DNA from: Candidatus Dadabacteria bacterium
Lineage (GTDB): Bacteria; Desulfobacterota_D; UBA1144; Nemesobacterales; Nemesobacteraceae
Length of the DNA: 58,237 nucleotides
Assembly (NCBI GenBank): GCA_026705445.1
Contig: JAPPAR010000041.1
Coordinates: 1-58,237 of the forward strand
Reading direction: 5' to 3'
Positions 43,584 to 53,648 of this stretch are shown here, in pieces (the first letter of the stretch is position 1; the number at the start of each line of letters is the position of its first letter). Below the pieces are notes generated by a model, which saw only the letters and a program-made list of their open reading frames with translations, was not told where the DNA came from and did no database searches. A program made the translations under genes and the position numbers.

Positions 43584-45764
43584 GTGATCAGGCTAAACGA
43601 CATCATTGACAAGGTTGCTTCCTACTCGGATATCGAGAACGAAGATCTTGACTGCATAAAAAAAGCCTATGTGTATTCGGCCAAGGTTCACTCCGGTCAG
43701 AAAAGAGTTTCCGGGGAACCGTACCTGAGTCATCCCCTTGAGGTTTCTTCCATACTCGCGAACTTAAAACTTGACGTCCCCTCCATAGTTACCGGGCTTC
43801 TTCACGACACGATAGAGGACACTCTTGCGACCCGCGAGGAAATCGAACGGAATTTCGGAAGCGAGATAGCTTTTCTCGTCGACGCTACCACGAAAATAAG
43901 CCGTCTTCCCCATGTTTCCGATGTGGAAAAACAGGCCGAAAGCTTCCGCAAGCTGATACTCGCCACGGCTGAGGACATAAGGGTTGTGCTGATAAAACTC
44001 GCCGACAGGCTGCACAACATGAGAACGCTCCAGTATCTGCCTGAGGACAGACGGAAAAGGATTGCTGTTGAAACCATGGAAATTTACGCGCCGCTTGCTC
44101 ACCGCCTCGGAATGAACTGGATATCGGTTGAGCTGGAGGACTTGGCGTTTAAGTTCTCCGAGCCTGGTGAATACGAGCGTATCAGCCAAACCGTGTCTGC
44201 AAAGAAAAAAGATTGGGAGAAGTACACGACTGAAATCGTCTCGCTCATAAACGCCAAGATGGAAGAATTTAAAATTCGCGGAGATGTCTCGTGGAGATTC
44301 AAGCATTTATACGGTATCTACAGCAAGATGAAGAAGGGCAATATAAGCCTGCGCAATATTTATGACATACTGGGTTTCCGGATCGTTACTGCGAGTGAAA
44401 ATGAATGCTATCAGGTCCTGGGAGCGGTGCATTCCTTGTGGAAACCGATTCCGGGGAGAATAAAAGACTACATAGCCCTTCCGAAGGCCAACAACTACCA
44501 GTCCATTCATACTGCCGTGATAGGGCCCTTTGGAGAACAGATGGAAATCCAGATACGAACTGAGCGGATGCACCGAATTGCGGAATACGGTGTTGCCGCT
44601 CACTGGAGGTACAAGGAGGGAAATTCTATTGAGAACGGGAACGACAAGATCTACTCGAATCTCCGTCATCTCGTCGAGTTAAAAGACATAAAGGACTCGA
44701 CGGAGTACATAGAAGCCATAAAAGGAGAGCTCATACTGGATGTCGTGTATGTCTACACTCCCAACGCGGACCTCCTTGAGTTTCCCGTGGGTGCAACTCC
44801 GGTTGACTTTGCATATTCAATTCACACCGACATAGGCAATCACTGCTCCCAGGCTTTTGTTAACCATAAACTTGTTCCTCTTAACTACAAGCTTCAAACT
44901 GGAGACATGGTGGAAGTTGTGACTTCCAGGAACAGGGCTCCTAACAGGCAGTGGCTTGATTTTGTTGTTACCTCAAAGGCTAAAAACAGAATAAGGAGCT
45001 GGCTGAGGCAGGAGGAAAACCGCAATGCCGAGCAGATTGGAGAGGCAATAACTCACAGGAAACTTGCGGCTAAAGGATTTAACCTGCGCCACTTGCGAGA
45101 GAAGAAAAAGTTTGAGGAATCTCTGGCGAAGCTTCAATTCTCGGAAGTAAAGGATTTTTACAGGGCGGTCGGATTCGGCAATGCCGCGGTAAACGATCTT
45201 CTCAAGGCGATGCATCCCAGGAAATTCGCCGAAGGCACCGAGAAAAGCGAAAGAATAAAAAACATAGTGAACAGGATATCCAAGGACGAGTACAAAGACG
45301 CCGTGCTCGTCAGGAGATATGACAACATACTCATAAAGTTCGGCAAGTGCTGCAACCCGGTTCCCGGGGAGCAGATAATAGGCTTCATAACCAGAGGCAG
45401 AGGGATAACCGTGCATGTCTACAATTGCCCCAAGTTGCTTGAGGTGGACCCTGAAAGAAGAATAGAGGTTGCTTGGAACGACGAGTATTCGGGGCGGATA
45501 CCAATTGGTCTTTCGATTAGGTGCGAGAACAGAAAAGGCATTCTCTCTGAACTGACAAGCACGGTTTCGGGACTCAATGTCGACATTGTCAGTGCCGATG
45601 TGAGCGAAGATGAAACCGGACAGGGAGATGCGAGGTTTGAGGTAGCGGTGGAGAACATCAAGCAACTTGAAAAACTCATTGAATCGCTTAAGAATCTTGG
45701 GGGAGTGATCTCGGTTGAGAGATTAACGGAAACCTCACACTACCAGCCGAATGACCTGAACTAA
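43584..45764 (+). CDS. spoT: Bifunctional (p)ppGpp synthetase/hydrolase (Rel/SpoT)
   Basis: A 726 aa long RSH protein. The N-terminal HD hydrolase domain is intact (His50 in YLSHPLEV, His74-Asp75 in LLHDTIEDT). The synthetase domain has RIKDYIALPKANNYQSIHT with the RxKD charge motif that marks bifunctional enzymes, and MEIQIRT. TGS (about 385-445), a conserved zinc-finger-like Cys region (KCCNPVPG) and ACT (about 650-720) follow. It starts at GTG 15 bases after gmk. It would be the main stringent-response enzyme and a possible link to the HipA kinase. Confidence 0.95.
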   Translation: MIRLNDIIDKVASYSDIENEDLDCIKKAYVYSAKVHSGQKRVSGEPYLSHPLEVSSILANLKLDVPSIVTGLLHDTIEDTLATREEIERNFGSEIAFLVDATTKISRLPHVSDVEKQAESFRKLILATAEDIRVVLIKLADRLHNMRTLQYLPEDRRKRIAVETMEIYAPLAHRLGMNWISVELEDLAFKFSEPGEYERISQTVSAKKKDWEKYTTEIVSLINAKMEEFKIRGDVSWRFKHLYGIYSKMKKGNISLRNIYDILGFRIVTASENECYQVLGAVHSLWKPIPGRIKDYIALPKANNYQSIHTAVIGPFGEQMEIQIRTERMHRIAEYGVAAHWRYKEGNSIENGNDKIYSNLRHLVELKDIKDSTEYIEAIKGELILDVVYVYTPNADLLEFPVGATPVDFAYSIHTDIGNHCSQAFVNHKLVPLNYKLQTGDMVEVVTSRNRAPNRQWLDFVVTSKAKNRIRSWLRQEENRNAEQIGEAITHRKLAAKGFNLRHLREKKKFEESLAKLQFSEVKDFYRAVGFGNAAVNDLLKAMHPRKFAEGTEKSERIKNIVNRISKDEYKDAVLVRRYDNILIKFGKCCNPVPGEQIIGFITRGRGITVHVYNCPKLLEVDPERRIEVAWNDEYSGRIPIGLSIRCENRKGILSELTSTVSGLNVDIVSADVSEDETGQGDARFEVAVENIKQLEKLIESLKNLGGVISVERLTETSHYQPNDLN

Positions 45765-45776
45765 AACGGCATTCGC

Positions 45777-46748
45777 GTGCATTCGGACATTTTTGCCATG
45801 ATCATAACCTGGATCAGAAAAAAGCTTGCCATAATAAGTTCAAGGAAGCTTGTGCGCACGGTAAGAGGCATCATCCGGAAAAAAGGGAGATTCATGGCTC
45901 CCAGGGAAGCCGATCACGCCGAAGCAAGGATACTTGCCTGTGAAGAGGCAATAGAAAGGGGTTCCCTTCACGAGATAAGGGCGTCAAGGAAAGCCCTTCG
46001 GATTTTCTTTGAAGACAACCTCAGGTCCTACGGCAAATCCGCTCTGCGACAGAACGTAGAAGCTATAGTGATAGCGGTGGCTCTCGCTCTGGCGATAAGA
46101 GCCTTCGTGTTTCAGCCTTTCAAGATTCCTTCGGGTTCAATGCTTCCGACGCTTCTTGTGGGTGATCATATACTGATAAACAAGTTTGTCTACGGAACAA
46201 GAATTCCTTTTACCAACAAGATGTTTTTTCCTTTCTCCGAAATTGACCGTGGCGACATCATAGTCTTCAAACTCAGCGGGGATAATACGACAGATTTCCC
46301 CATGCCCGGTAAAGGGGCTTTCTACGTAAAAAGAGCCGTGGGCATTGCCGGGGATGAAATAGACATAAGCGGAAGGGACGTCCTTATAAACGGCAGAGCT
46401 GTGGAGCAGACCTACACCGGGAACTACGAGTATCCGGACCAGAAATTCTTTTCTGTTGCCGACAGGTACGAGCAGTCGCTCTCCGGGGGAAATTTCAGCG
46501 TTATATATAAAAAGGGGAACAGTTCCACGACGAGCGGAAAAATGAGCTTTCCCCTTGTTGTTCCCAAGGGCAGGATTTTCGTCATGGGCGATAACAGGGA
46601 CAACAGTTACGACAGCAGGTTCTGGGGATTCGTGCCGGTGGAAAATGTTTACGGCAAGGCATTTATGATTCACTGGTCGTGGAATCTCTCTAACCCGGGT
46701 TTTGCGGATAAGGTAAGGTGGAATAGAATTTTTTCGGGAATAGAATGA
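45777..46748 (+). CDS. lepB: Signal peptidase I with N-terminal cytoplasmic extension
   Basis: LepB cleaves signal peptides of exported proteins. The 323 aa protein has the membrane helix around 95-112, followed by IPSGSMLPTL with catalytic Ser121 and YVKRAVGIAGD with Lys185. The box GDNRDNSYDSRFWG follows. Ahead of the helix is an unusual basic region of about 90 residues with no clear family. The GTG at 45777 and an ATG at 45798 are both possible starts and neither has an SD. Twelve bases separate it from the spoT stop. Confidence 0.92.
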   Translation: MHSDIFAMIITWIRKKLAIISSRKLVRTVRGIIRKKGRFMAPREADHAEARILACEEAIERGSLHEIRASRKALRIFFEDNLRSYGKSALRQNVEAIVIAVALALAIRAFVFQPFKIPSGSMLPTLLVGDHILINKFVYGTRIPFTNKMFFPFSEIDRGDIIVFKLSGDNTTDFPMPGKGAFYVKRAVGIAGDEIDISGRDVLINGRAVEQTYTGNYEYPDQKFFSVADRYEQSLSGGNFSVIYKKGNSSTTSGKMSFPLVVPKGRIFVMGDNRDNSYDSRFWGFVPVENVYGKAFMIHWSWNLSNPGFADKVRWNRIFSGIE

Positions 46749-46771
46749 TCTTGCCGATTGTTTTCTGGAAA

Positions 46772-46804
46772 AACGGTGTTGAGGCATTTTCAGCGGTCAC
46801 CGTT
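46772..46804 (+). other. Possible leader hairpin ahead of pyrR
   Basis: AACGGTG (46772-46778) pairs with CACCGTT (46798-46804) with a 19-base loop, in the lepB-pyrR gap. There is no T run and no match to the known PyrR-binding loop was recognised. It may be a fold in the pyr leader; function is uncertain. Confidence 0.2.
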
Positions 46805-46874
46805 ACGGGCAATTCCCTCTGCGCGAAAAACCTGTTTTCAATAACCGCTCTACGGTGTATCCTCTTTGCGGATT

Positions 46875-47417
46875 ATGGAGACTAAGAAAAAAATACAACC
46901 GATTGAGGACAGGGCCGAAATTTTTTTCTCCGGGATCATAGACGACATACCGCCCGAGAGACTAAGCAGCCTTATTGTCATAGGGATAAAGACAAGAGGG
47001 GAATATCTGGGCAAGAGGCTCGTTGAGCGTATAAGCGAGCGGACTGGAAAGGATGTTACCTTTGGAACGATCGATATTACTCTCTACAGGGATGATTTCG
47101 AGAATAGAAAAAACTGGCCGCGACTGCGCAAAACCAGTATCCCCAACGATGTACAGGGGAAAAACATAATACTTGTTGACGATGTCCTCTACACTGGCCG
47201 TACTGTGCGGGCCGCAATAAATTCAATCATGGATTATGGAAGGCCGGCCTCGGTCAAGCTGGCGGTGCTCGTGGACAGGGGAGGAAGGGAACTCCCCGTG
47301 CAGCCCGACTATGCGGGAATCAGCATCGAAACCTTAGACGACGAGATGGTCAACGTTTACCTGGAAGAAGTGGACGGCAGGGAGGAAATCGAGATAATCA
47401 GAAAAAATGGCGTTTAA
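46875..47417 (+). CDS. pyrR: Bifunctional pyr operon regulator / uracil phosphoribosyltransferase PyrR
   Basis: PyrR binds pyr mRNA in response to UMP/UTP and can act as a uracil phosphoribosyltransferase. The 180 aa PRTase has the PRPP loop IILVDDVLYTGRTVRAA (about 98-114) and TFGTIDITLYRDD typical of PyrR. The ATG at 46875 was preferred to the TTG at 46866. The pyr genes follow: it overlaps pyrB by 11 bases. In several bacteria PyrR is encoded with the genes it controls; here the regulatory RNA target was not identified. Confidence 0.93.
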   Translation: METKKKIQPIEDRAEIFFSGIIDDIPPERLSSLIVIGIKTRGEYLGKRLVERISERTGKDVTFGTIDITLYRDDFENRKNWPRLRKTSIPNDVQGKNIILVDDVLYTGRTVRAAINSIMDYGRPASVKLAVLVDRGGRELPVQPDYAGISIETLDDEMVNVYLEEVDGREEIEIIRKNGV

Positions 47418-48333
47418 CAAAAAGCACATACTGGGTCTTGGAGAACTCTCGGCCGAGGAAATTAAGATTATTCTCGACACCGCGGAGTCCATGAAGGAGA
47501 TTTCCACCAGGGACGTAAAGAAGGTTCCGACTCTTAAGGGAAGAACCGTAGTGAATCTCTTTTTCGAACCCAGTACCAGGACCCGATCGTCATTTGAAAT
47601 CGCTGAGAAAAGACTCAGTGCTGATGTTCTCAATTTTTCCGCTTCGCAAAGCAGCGTTGTAAAAGGGGAGAGCCTTTTGGACACTGCCAGAAATTTCGAG
47701 GCCATGGGCGCGAGCATAATGGTTATAAGGCATGGAATGTCCGGTGCGCCCTTTGTCCTGGCCCGCGAGATAAACGCCTCGGTAATAAACGCCGGAGACG
47801 GCTCCCACGAGCATCCAAGCCAGGCTCTTATTGATATTTTCACCATAAGGGAGAAAAAAGGAAGAATCGAAGACCTTGATGTGCTTATCGTTGGGGATAT
47901 TCTCAACAGCAGGGTGGCCAGATCCAATATATTCGGCCTCCGCAAACTCGGAGCGAGAGTGAGGATAGTCGGGCCGGCAACTATAGTTCCCGAATATTTC
48001 AGAGATATGGGGGTGGAGATCTTTTATTCGCTTGAACATGCTCTTGAGAATGTGGATGTGGTGATAATGCTGAGGGTTCAGAGCGAGCGGAAGACCCTTG
48101 AGTATTTCCCCTCGCTTCGGGAATACTCGGGGCTTTACGGACTTACGAGGGAGAAACTCAGCCTCGCGAAAAAAGACGTGATAGTGATGCATCCGGGTCC
48201 GATTAATCGGGGGGTTGAGCTTACTTCGGAGATAGCTGATGACCCGGGGGCCGTTATACTTGAGCAGGTGGCAAACGGAATTGCCGTGAGAATGGCCATG
48301 ATATATCTTGTTGCCTTGGGAGAGAGCTTATAG
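47407..48333 (+). CDS. pyrB: Aspartate carbamoyltransferase catalytic subunit
   Basis: PyrB makes N-carbamoyl-L-aspartate, the first committed step of pyrimidine synthesis. The 308 aa protein has FEPSTRTRSSFEIAE (about 54-68, carbamoyl-phosphate site) and GDGSHEHPSQALIDI, with the MHPGPINRG segment near the C-terminus. No pyrI gene for a regulatory subunit is in the window, so this is likely the PyrR-controlled, unregulated catalytic type. It overlaps pyrR by 11 bases and abuts pyrC. Confidence 0.96.
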   Translation: MAFNKKHILGLGELSAEEIKIILDTAESMKEISTRDVKKVPTLKGRTVVNLFFEPSTRTRSSFEIAEKRLSADVLNFSASQSSVVKGESLLDTARNFEAMGASIMVIRHGMSGAPFVLAREINASVINAGDGSHEHPSQALIDIFTIREKKGRIEDLDVLIVGDILNSRVARSNIFGLRKLGARVRIVGPATIVPEYFRDMGVEIFYSLEHALENVDVVIMLRVQSERKTLEYFPSLREYSGLYGLTREKLSLAKKDVIVMHPGPINRGVELTSEIADDPGAVILEQVANGIAVRMAMIYLVALGESL

Positions 48334-49614
48334 ATGGGAGTGCTCATTAAAAACGGCCGCGTTATTGACCCTTCACAGTCTCTCGACATGGTCTCGGACA
48401 TATATGTCCAGGGAGACAGAGTGAGGGAAATATCGGAGCGTATAGACACCCCGCGCAAGTCAGACACAGTAATAGACGCCAGCGGGCAGATCGTGGCCCC
48501 CGGATTCGTGGATATTCACGTACATCTAAGAGAACCGGGCTACGAACATAAGGAGACGATAAAGACGGGTTGTCTTGCCGCCGCCGCGGGTGGCTTTACC
48601 TCCATAGTGTGTATGCCCAACACAAATCCCATAAACGACAATGCCTCGGTGACAGAGTACATACTCTTGAAAGCCAGAACTGAAGGCATAGTCAATGTGT
48701 TTCCCATAGGAGCGATAACCAAGGGGGAGAAAGGAAAGGAACTTGCCGACATAGGCGAGATGTGCGAAGCCGGGTGCGTGGGCATTTCCGATGACGGGAT
48801 GCCGGTTGCGGACTCGGGACTTATGCGAAAGGCCATGGAGTATGTAAAACCCTTTGGGATTCCGGTTATCACGCATGCCGAAGACACCGGGCTTTCCGCG
48901 GGTGGCGTTATGAACGAGGGTTTCGTTTCAACCGAACTTGGCCTTCGGGGAATTCCCGCCGCTTCTGAGGAGGTTGGGGTAGTCAGGGACATAATTCTCT
49001 GCGAACTCACTGGCACTCCTCTTCACATCTGCCATGTTTCTACCAAGGGTTCGGTAAGGCTTGTGCGGGAAGCGAAAAAAAGAGGCGCGAAGGTTACGGC
49101 GGAGGCGACTCCTCACCATTTCACTCTTACGGACAAGTTGGTATATGGTTACAACACCGATGCCAAGATGAATCCGCCGCTCAGGACCCAGGAAGACGTG
49201 GATGCTATACTGGAAGGCATTGCCGATGGAACAATTGAGGTGATAGCCACGGATCATGCCCCTCACAGTCAGGATGAGAAAAACGTCGAATTTGACTTGG
49301 CACCTTTCGGCATAGTTGGTCTTGAGACTGCTCTTTCACTTTCGCTTGAGCTGGTGGAAAAAGGAATTATCAGCCTTGATGATATGATAAGGAAACTTAC
49401 GGTTGCTCCCTCCGAGATAGTGGGCATAGAAAGAGGGACGCTCACTCCCGGTTCAATTGCCGATCTTGTGGTGTTCGATCCTGGTAAGAGCCGTACGATA
49501 AACCCTGAGGAGTTTTCCTCAAAGAGCAGAAACACTCCGTTTTCCGGGTGGGAACTAAAAGGTGTGGTGAGCAGTACGATAGTTTCGGGAAAGGTTGTTT
49601 TCAGCTATGTTTGA
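48334..49614 (+). CDS. pyrC: Dihydroorotase
   Basis: PyrC closes carbamoyl-aspartate to dihydroorotate. The 426 aa protein is of the type I, amidohydrolase group: the zinc motif DIHVHLREPGYEHKET (about 59-74), the CMPNTNP box, and ATDHAPH near residues 303-309. It starts directly after the pyrB stop, with no intergenic base, and is the last gene of the pyr operon here. Other pyrimidine genes are elsewhere. Confidence 0.95.
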   Translation: MGVLIKNGRVIDPSQSLDMVSDIYVQGDRVREISERIDTPRKSDTVIDASGQIVAPGFVDIHVHLREPGYEHKETIKTGCLAAAAGGFTSIVCMPNTNPINDNASVTEYILLKARTEGIVNVFPIGAITKGEKGKELADIGEMCEAGCVGISDDGMPVADSGLMRKAMEYVKPFGIPVITHAEDTGLSAGGVMNEGFVSTELGLRGIPAASEEVGVVRDIILCELTGTPLHICHVSTKGSVRLVREAKKRGAKVTAEATPHHFTLTDKLVYGYNTDAKMNPPLRTQEDVDAILEGIADGTIEVIATDHAPHSQDEKNVEFDLAPFGIVGLETALSLSLELVEKGIISLDDMIRKLTVAPSEIVGIERGTLTPGSIADLVVFDPGKSRTINPEEFSSKSRNTPFSGWELKGVVSSTIVSGKVVFSYV

Positions 49615-49767
49615 GCTTCGGTGTTCTCTCAAGCTGTTGAAACATGAGTAGAGATATATCAGATATTGCAAAAGCTATTACCTTAAAGTGTAGTTTAGTC
49701 GATGATCAGAAGTCATACTCCTAGCTTAGAGAGTGGAAACCCTGTTGCTCAACCTTCGGTGGGCAGA

Positions 49768-50760
49768 ATGTACTCCCTGTGTTTTGTTGTAATAATCGCG
49801 TCCTTATTTTGTCATAGGTATGTGTTTAGTGAGATTTTACCAGAAAAACTGCAACAAGCCGCTGAACAGGGTAGTGACGTTGCTCAATTAAAATTGGGGG
49901 CTATGTACTACTATGGTGAGGGTGTGCCGAAGGACTATTTGCTTTCCTATGCTTGGAGCAGTCTTGCGGCTGCGCAAGGCTGGAAATATGCAAAAGATAT
50001 TCGAGATTCATTGGAAAGAATCATGACTCCAAATCAGATTGCGGAGGCGCAAAGAATCAGCAGAAAAATCGACGCACAAATTGCCAGTGGTGAAAAACCC
50101 GAGATGTTTTTTCATCTGAGTAGAGTCAAACAACAACCTGTTAGCAGTGGCAGCGGGTTCTTGGTTGGTACCAGAGGAGAAATACTGACGAATTATCACG
50201 TAATTGATAAATGTAATCGTCTGACCGTAAATCATCGCGGAACCGAGCACGGTGCGACTGTAAAAGCGGGAGACGAAACCAATGACTTGGCTTTACTTAT
50301 TGCGCAGAGCGTGAAAGGCTTTGTGTCAACCTTGAGCGTTTCTCCTCAAACCAGACTCGGTGAGATAGTACAGGTAGCGGGCTATCCGCTTAGCGGTATT
50401 CTTTCAAATAATCTTAACATAACAAGTGGTAACGTGAGCGCACTTGCTGGCCTTGCTAACAATGTCACACATCTTCAGATAACAGCACCTGTCCAACCAG
50501 GAAACAGCGGAGGTCCGCTTTTGGATGAAACCGGGAATGTTGTCGGTATCGTAGTATCGCAGCTGAATGCGATTGAAACGGCCAGATATACAGGGTCACT
50601 TCCACAGAACGTCAATTTTGCTATCAAGGTTTCTGTGGTTCGTATGTTTCTCGAAAATCATGGTGTAACTTATCGTCGCGGAACATCGGGCAGTAAGATG
50701 TCCCCAGAAAAAATTGCGGACTTAGCTCGAGGTTTCACAGTAGCAGTACAGTGTTGGTAG
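49768..50760 (+). CDS. Secreted trypsin-like serine protease with Sel1-like repeat
   Basis: A 330 aa protein: signal peptide or anchor (about 1-22), a Sel1-like repeat (about 30-75, LKLGAMYYYGEGVPKDY), then an S1/HtrA-type protease domain. The catalytic triad is His144 (TNYHVID), Asp173 (NDLALL) and Ser247 (GNSGGPL), so it should be active. There is no C-terminal PDZ. The start at 49768 has GGTGGG upstream; an ATG at 49702 would add 22 residues. Codons are more AT-rich, with many TTA/TTG/CAA, unlike the flanking operons, which suggests transfer. It is a lone gene between the pyr operon and lysS. Confidence 0.87.
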   Translation: MYSLCFVVIIASLFCHRYVFSEILPEKLQQAAEQGSDVAQLKLGAMYYYGEGVPKDYLLSYAWSSLAAAQGWKYAKDIRDSLERIMTPNQIAEAQRISRKIDAQIASGEKPEMFFHLSRVKQQPVSSGSGFLVGTRGEILTNYHVIDKCNRLTVNHRGTEHGATVKAGDETNDLALLIAQSVKGFVSTLSVSPQTRLGEIVQVAGYPLSGILSNNLNITSGNVSALAGLANNVTHLQITAPVQPGNSGGPLLDETGNVVGIVVSQLNAIETARYTGSLPQNVNFAIKVSVVRMFLENHGVTYRRGTSGSKMSPEKIADLARGFTVAVQCW

Positions 50761-50890
50761 CGAAGGGGCTAACAGACGGTTTCGCTGTTTCACAAAAGTA
50801 CAAGACTTGATTTTCGGAATAAGAACTTGCATATGTCAAAGGTTGTCAAGGTGATAATTTCCTTTATTGTGTTTGCGATGTGTAGAAGAG

Positions 50891-52351
50891 ATGGAAGACA
50901 AACAGTTTGAACTAAGAAAATCAAAGCTAGAAGAACTAAGGGCAATGGGCATTGACCCTTATGCAAACGGTTTTACACCGGAGCATACAGCCGGAGAACT
51001 GGTTTCTCTGCACGCTTCGAAGTCTCCTGAAGAACTTGAACAGATGGAAGGGATCTTCAGCTTGGCCGGAAGAATTGTTTCAAAGAGGGACTTTGGAAAA
51101 AGCGCTTTCTTTCATCTGTCGGACCGCACGGGAAGGATTCAGGGGTTTGTACAGAAAAATTCCATTGACGAGAAAACCTTTACGCTGTTTCGCAAGCTGC
51201 TTGACGTAGGGGATTTCGCCGGCGTCCGCGGAGAGCTTTTTAAAACCAGAACAGGGGAGGTTACATTAAGGGTCCGGGAACTTTTTCTCCTCACAAAGGC
51301 CCTCAGGCCGCTTCCTGAAAAATGGCATGGTCTCCAGGATGTGGAGACAAGATACCGCCAGCGTTATCTGGACCTGATTGCAAACGAGAAGACCAGAGAG
51401 ATTTTCAAGACAAGGTCAAAGGTGATAAACCTCATCAGAAGGTTTCTTGACGAAAGAGATTTCCTTGAAGTGGAGACCCCGGTGCTACATCCCATTGCCG
51501 GAGGCGCGACCGCAAAACCTTTCGTTACCCACCACAACGCCCTCGACATGGACCTTTACCTGAGAATAGCGCCTGAGCTTTACCTGAAGCGACTTGTAGT
51601 CGGAGGACTTGAAAGGGTCTACGAACTCGGAAGAACGTTCAGAAATGAGGGAGTGTCCACCAAGCACAACCCGGAATTCACCATGATTGAGTTCTATCAG
51701 GCTTACGCGACTTACGAGGACCTTATGAATCTCATAGAGGAGCTTGTTTGCTGGGTGGTGGAAAATACGGCAGGAGACATGCAGGTTGAGTACGAAGATA
51801 AGAAGATAGACTGCAAGAGACCTTGGAAAAGAATTAACATTTATGAGGCCCTACGGGAGAAATTCGGTTCCGAAATAACTGAAGATGACCAGTTTCTTTT
51901 TGCAAAAGCGGATTCCATGGGAATAAACCATAACGGGATTAAAGGGAAAGCTCTCACGGAGATTTTCGAGGCGCTTTTCGAGGATACTCTTCTTAACCCG
52001 ACTTTTGTTTACGGTTTCCCGCTTGATGTCTCCCCGCTTGCCAGAAAAAACGATGATGATCCTGAAGTGGTTGACAGATTCGAGCTTTACGTCTACGGAA
52101 GGGAGATAGCCAACGCTTTTTCTGAGCTTAACGACCCGATTGATCAGAAAAAACGGTTCACGGATCAGGTCGAGATGAAGAAAAAGGGCGAGGATGAATA
52201 TCACGAAATGGATAATGATTACGTGTCGGCCCTTGAGTACGGAATGCCCCCGACGGCCGGAGCCGGTATAGGGATCGACCGTCTTGTGATGCTGCTTACC
52301 AATTCCTCTTCCATAAGAGAAGTTATTTTCTTCCCTCACCTCAGACCTTAG
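50891..52351 (+). CDS. lysS: Lysyl-tRNA synthetase (class II)
   Basis: LysS charges tRNA-Lys. The ATG at 50891 gives 486 aa, starting [10 protein letters not shown]; an earlier in-frame ATG at 50867 is less likely. The anticodon-binding OB fold is at about 55-145. Class II motif 1 includes [15 protein letters not shown], motif 2 is [16 protein letters not shown], and motif 3 is [11 protein letters not shown] near the C-terminus. It is one base ahead of lolC/E. It is the first gene of the envelope-assembly run that follows. Confidence 0.96.
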   Translation: MEDKQFELRKSKLEELRAMGIDPYANGFTPEHTAGELVSLHASKSPEELEQMEGIFSLAGRIVSKRDFGKSAFFHLSDRTGRIQGFVQKNSIDEKTFTLFRKLLDVGDFAGVRGELFKTRTGEVTLRVRELFLLTKALRPLPEKWHGLQDVETRYRQRYLDLIANEKTREIFKTRSKVINLIRRFLDERDFLEVETPVLHPIAGGATAKPFVTHHNALDMDLYLRIAPELYLKRLVVGGLERVYELGRTFRNEGVSTKHNPEFTMIEFYQAYATYEDLMNLIEELVCWVVENTAGDMQVEYEDKKIDCKRPWKRINIYEALREKFGSEITEDDQFLFAKADSMGINHNGIKGKALTEIFEALFEDTLLNPTFVYGFPLDVSPLARKNDDDPEVVDRFELYVYGREIANAFSELNDPIDQKKRFTDQVEMKKKGEDEYHEMDNDYVSALEYGMPPTAGAGIGIDRLVMLLTNSSSIREVIFFPHLRP

Positions 52352-52352
52352 C

Positions 52353-53648
52353 ATGAGTTACGAATCGTTAATCTCCCTTAGGTACCTGAAATCGGGAACT
52401 GGGCGTGGTTTCCTCTCTCTGATCGGTCTTATCTCCATTCTGGGTGTTTTTCTGGGAGTAGCCTCGCTTGACGTGGTGCTTTCGGTCATGAAGGGGTTTG
52501 AGGATGAACTCAGGGACAAGATAATAGGCGCGAGTTCCCACGTAGTCGTAATGAGCTACGAAGGAGAATTCGAGGATTTTGCGGAGGTGGAGAAGAAGCT
52601 TGAGGACTTTCCCGGTGTAACCTCGACAAGCCCCTTTATTTACAATCACGGCATGCTTGTCACTGAGTACGCTGTCTCAGGTTCCGTGATAAGGGGGATA
52701 GACCCGAACAATTCAGCCTCGGTCGCTGCCGTGGCTGAAGCGGTGGGGAAGGGCAGCTTGCCGGGGACGGGCAAGGACCGTGAGCTCCTCTTTGAAGAAG
52801 GCGCCCGGATTGTTTCGGGGCTTTTACATAAGACTGCTTCCGGGCACCCTCCGATCATAATAGGCAGGGAGCTTTCCAACCTGATTGGCGCGACAACCGG
52901 GGATACCGTCAATCTTGTCTCTCCTTACGGAAAGATCGGTCCTTTCGGCCCGACTGCCAAGATAAGAAAATTCGGTGTAATAGGAGTTTTTGATTACGGC
53001 ATGATTGAATACGATTCGTCTACCGCCTACGTGTCGCTTGGGGATGCCATGAATTTCTTTGAAACCCGAAGCAAGATAACAGGCATAGAAGTCAGGGTGG
53101 ATGACATATACCAGGCGCGCGAAACGGGGAATAAGATAGCTGAAACTCTCGGCTTTCCTTTCTACGCGAAGAACTGGGAGGACTCGAACAGAAGCCTTTT
53201 CAGGGCGCTTCGGCTTGAGAGAATGGCGATAGGAATATTCCTTGGGTTTATAGTTCTTGTTGCCGCCTTGAATATAGTCAGCACGCTTACGATGCTCGTT
53301 ATGGAGAAAAAAAGGGACATAGCCGTGCTCATATCCATGGGAGCTCGCAAAAACGGCATCAGAAGGATATTTGTCTACGACGGAATGATAATAGGGACCG
53401 TCGGAACACTTCTCGGCACGCTCTTTGGATACCTGATCTGCCGCTTCCTTGAGACCAGCAATTTTATAAAGGAAGCGATTCCGTTTGATGACAACGTCTA
53501 CCCTATTTCCGAATTCCCTGTTAGGATAGAGCCGGTTTATTTTCTCGTTGTAGCGGCATCAAGCCTGCTTATATGTTTTCTTGCGACTCTGTACCCGTCT
53601 TACAGGGCTTCGAGAGAAAACCCCGTGGAGTCATTGAGATATGAGTGA
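52353..53648 (+). CDS. lolC: Lipoprotein-releasing ABC permease LolC/LolE
   Basis: Inner-membrane permease that frees lipoproteins to the carrier LolA. The 431 aa protein has an N-terminal membrane segment (about 20-42), a large periplasmic MacB-type domain (about 45-270) and three C-terminal membrane helices with the FtsX-like core. Only one such permease is encoded before lolD, so the complex is probably a LolF-like homodimer instead of LolC-LolE. It overlaps lolD by 8 bases. Confidence 0.92.
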   Translation: MSYESLISLRYLKSGTGRGFLSLIGLISILGVFLGVASLDVVLSVMKGFEDELRDKIIGASSHVVVMSYEGEFEDFAEVEKKLEDFPGVTSTSPFIYNHGMLVTEYAVSGSVIRGIDPNNSASVAAVAEAVGKGSLPGTGKDRELLFEEGARIVSGLLHKTASGHPPIIIGRELSNLIGATTGDTVNLVSPYGKIGPFGPTAKIRKFGVIGVFDYGMIEYDSSTAYVSLGDAMNFFETRSKITGIEVRVDDIYQARETGNKIAETLGFPFYAKNWEDSNRSLFRALRLERMAIGIFLGFIVLVAALNIVSTLTMLVMEKKRDIAVLISMGARKNGIRRIFVYDGMIIGTVGTLLGTLFGYLICRFLETSNFIKEAIPFDDNVYPISEFPVRIEPVYFLVVAASSLLICFLATLYPSYRASRENPVESLRYE

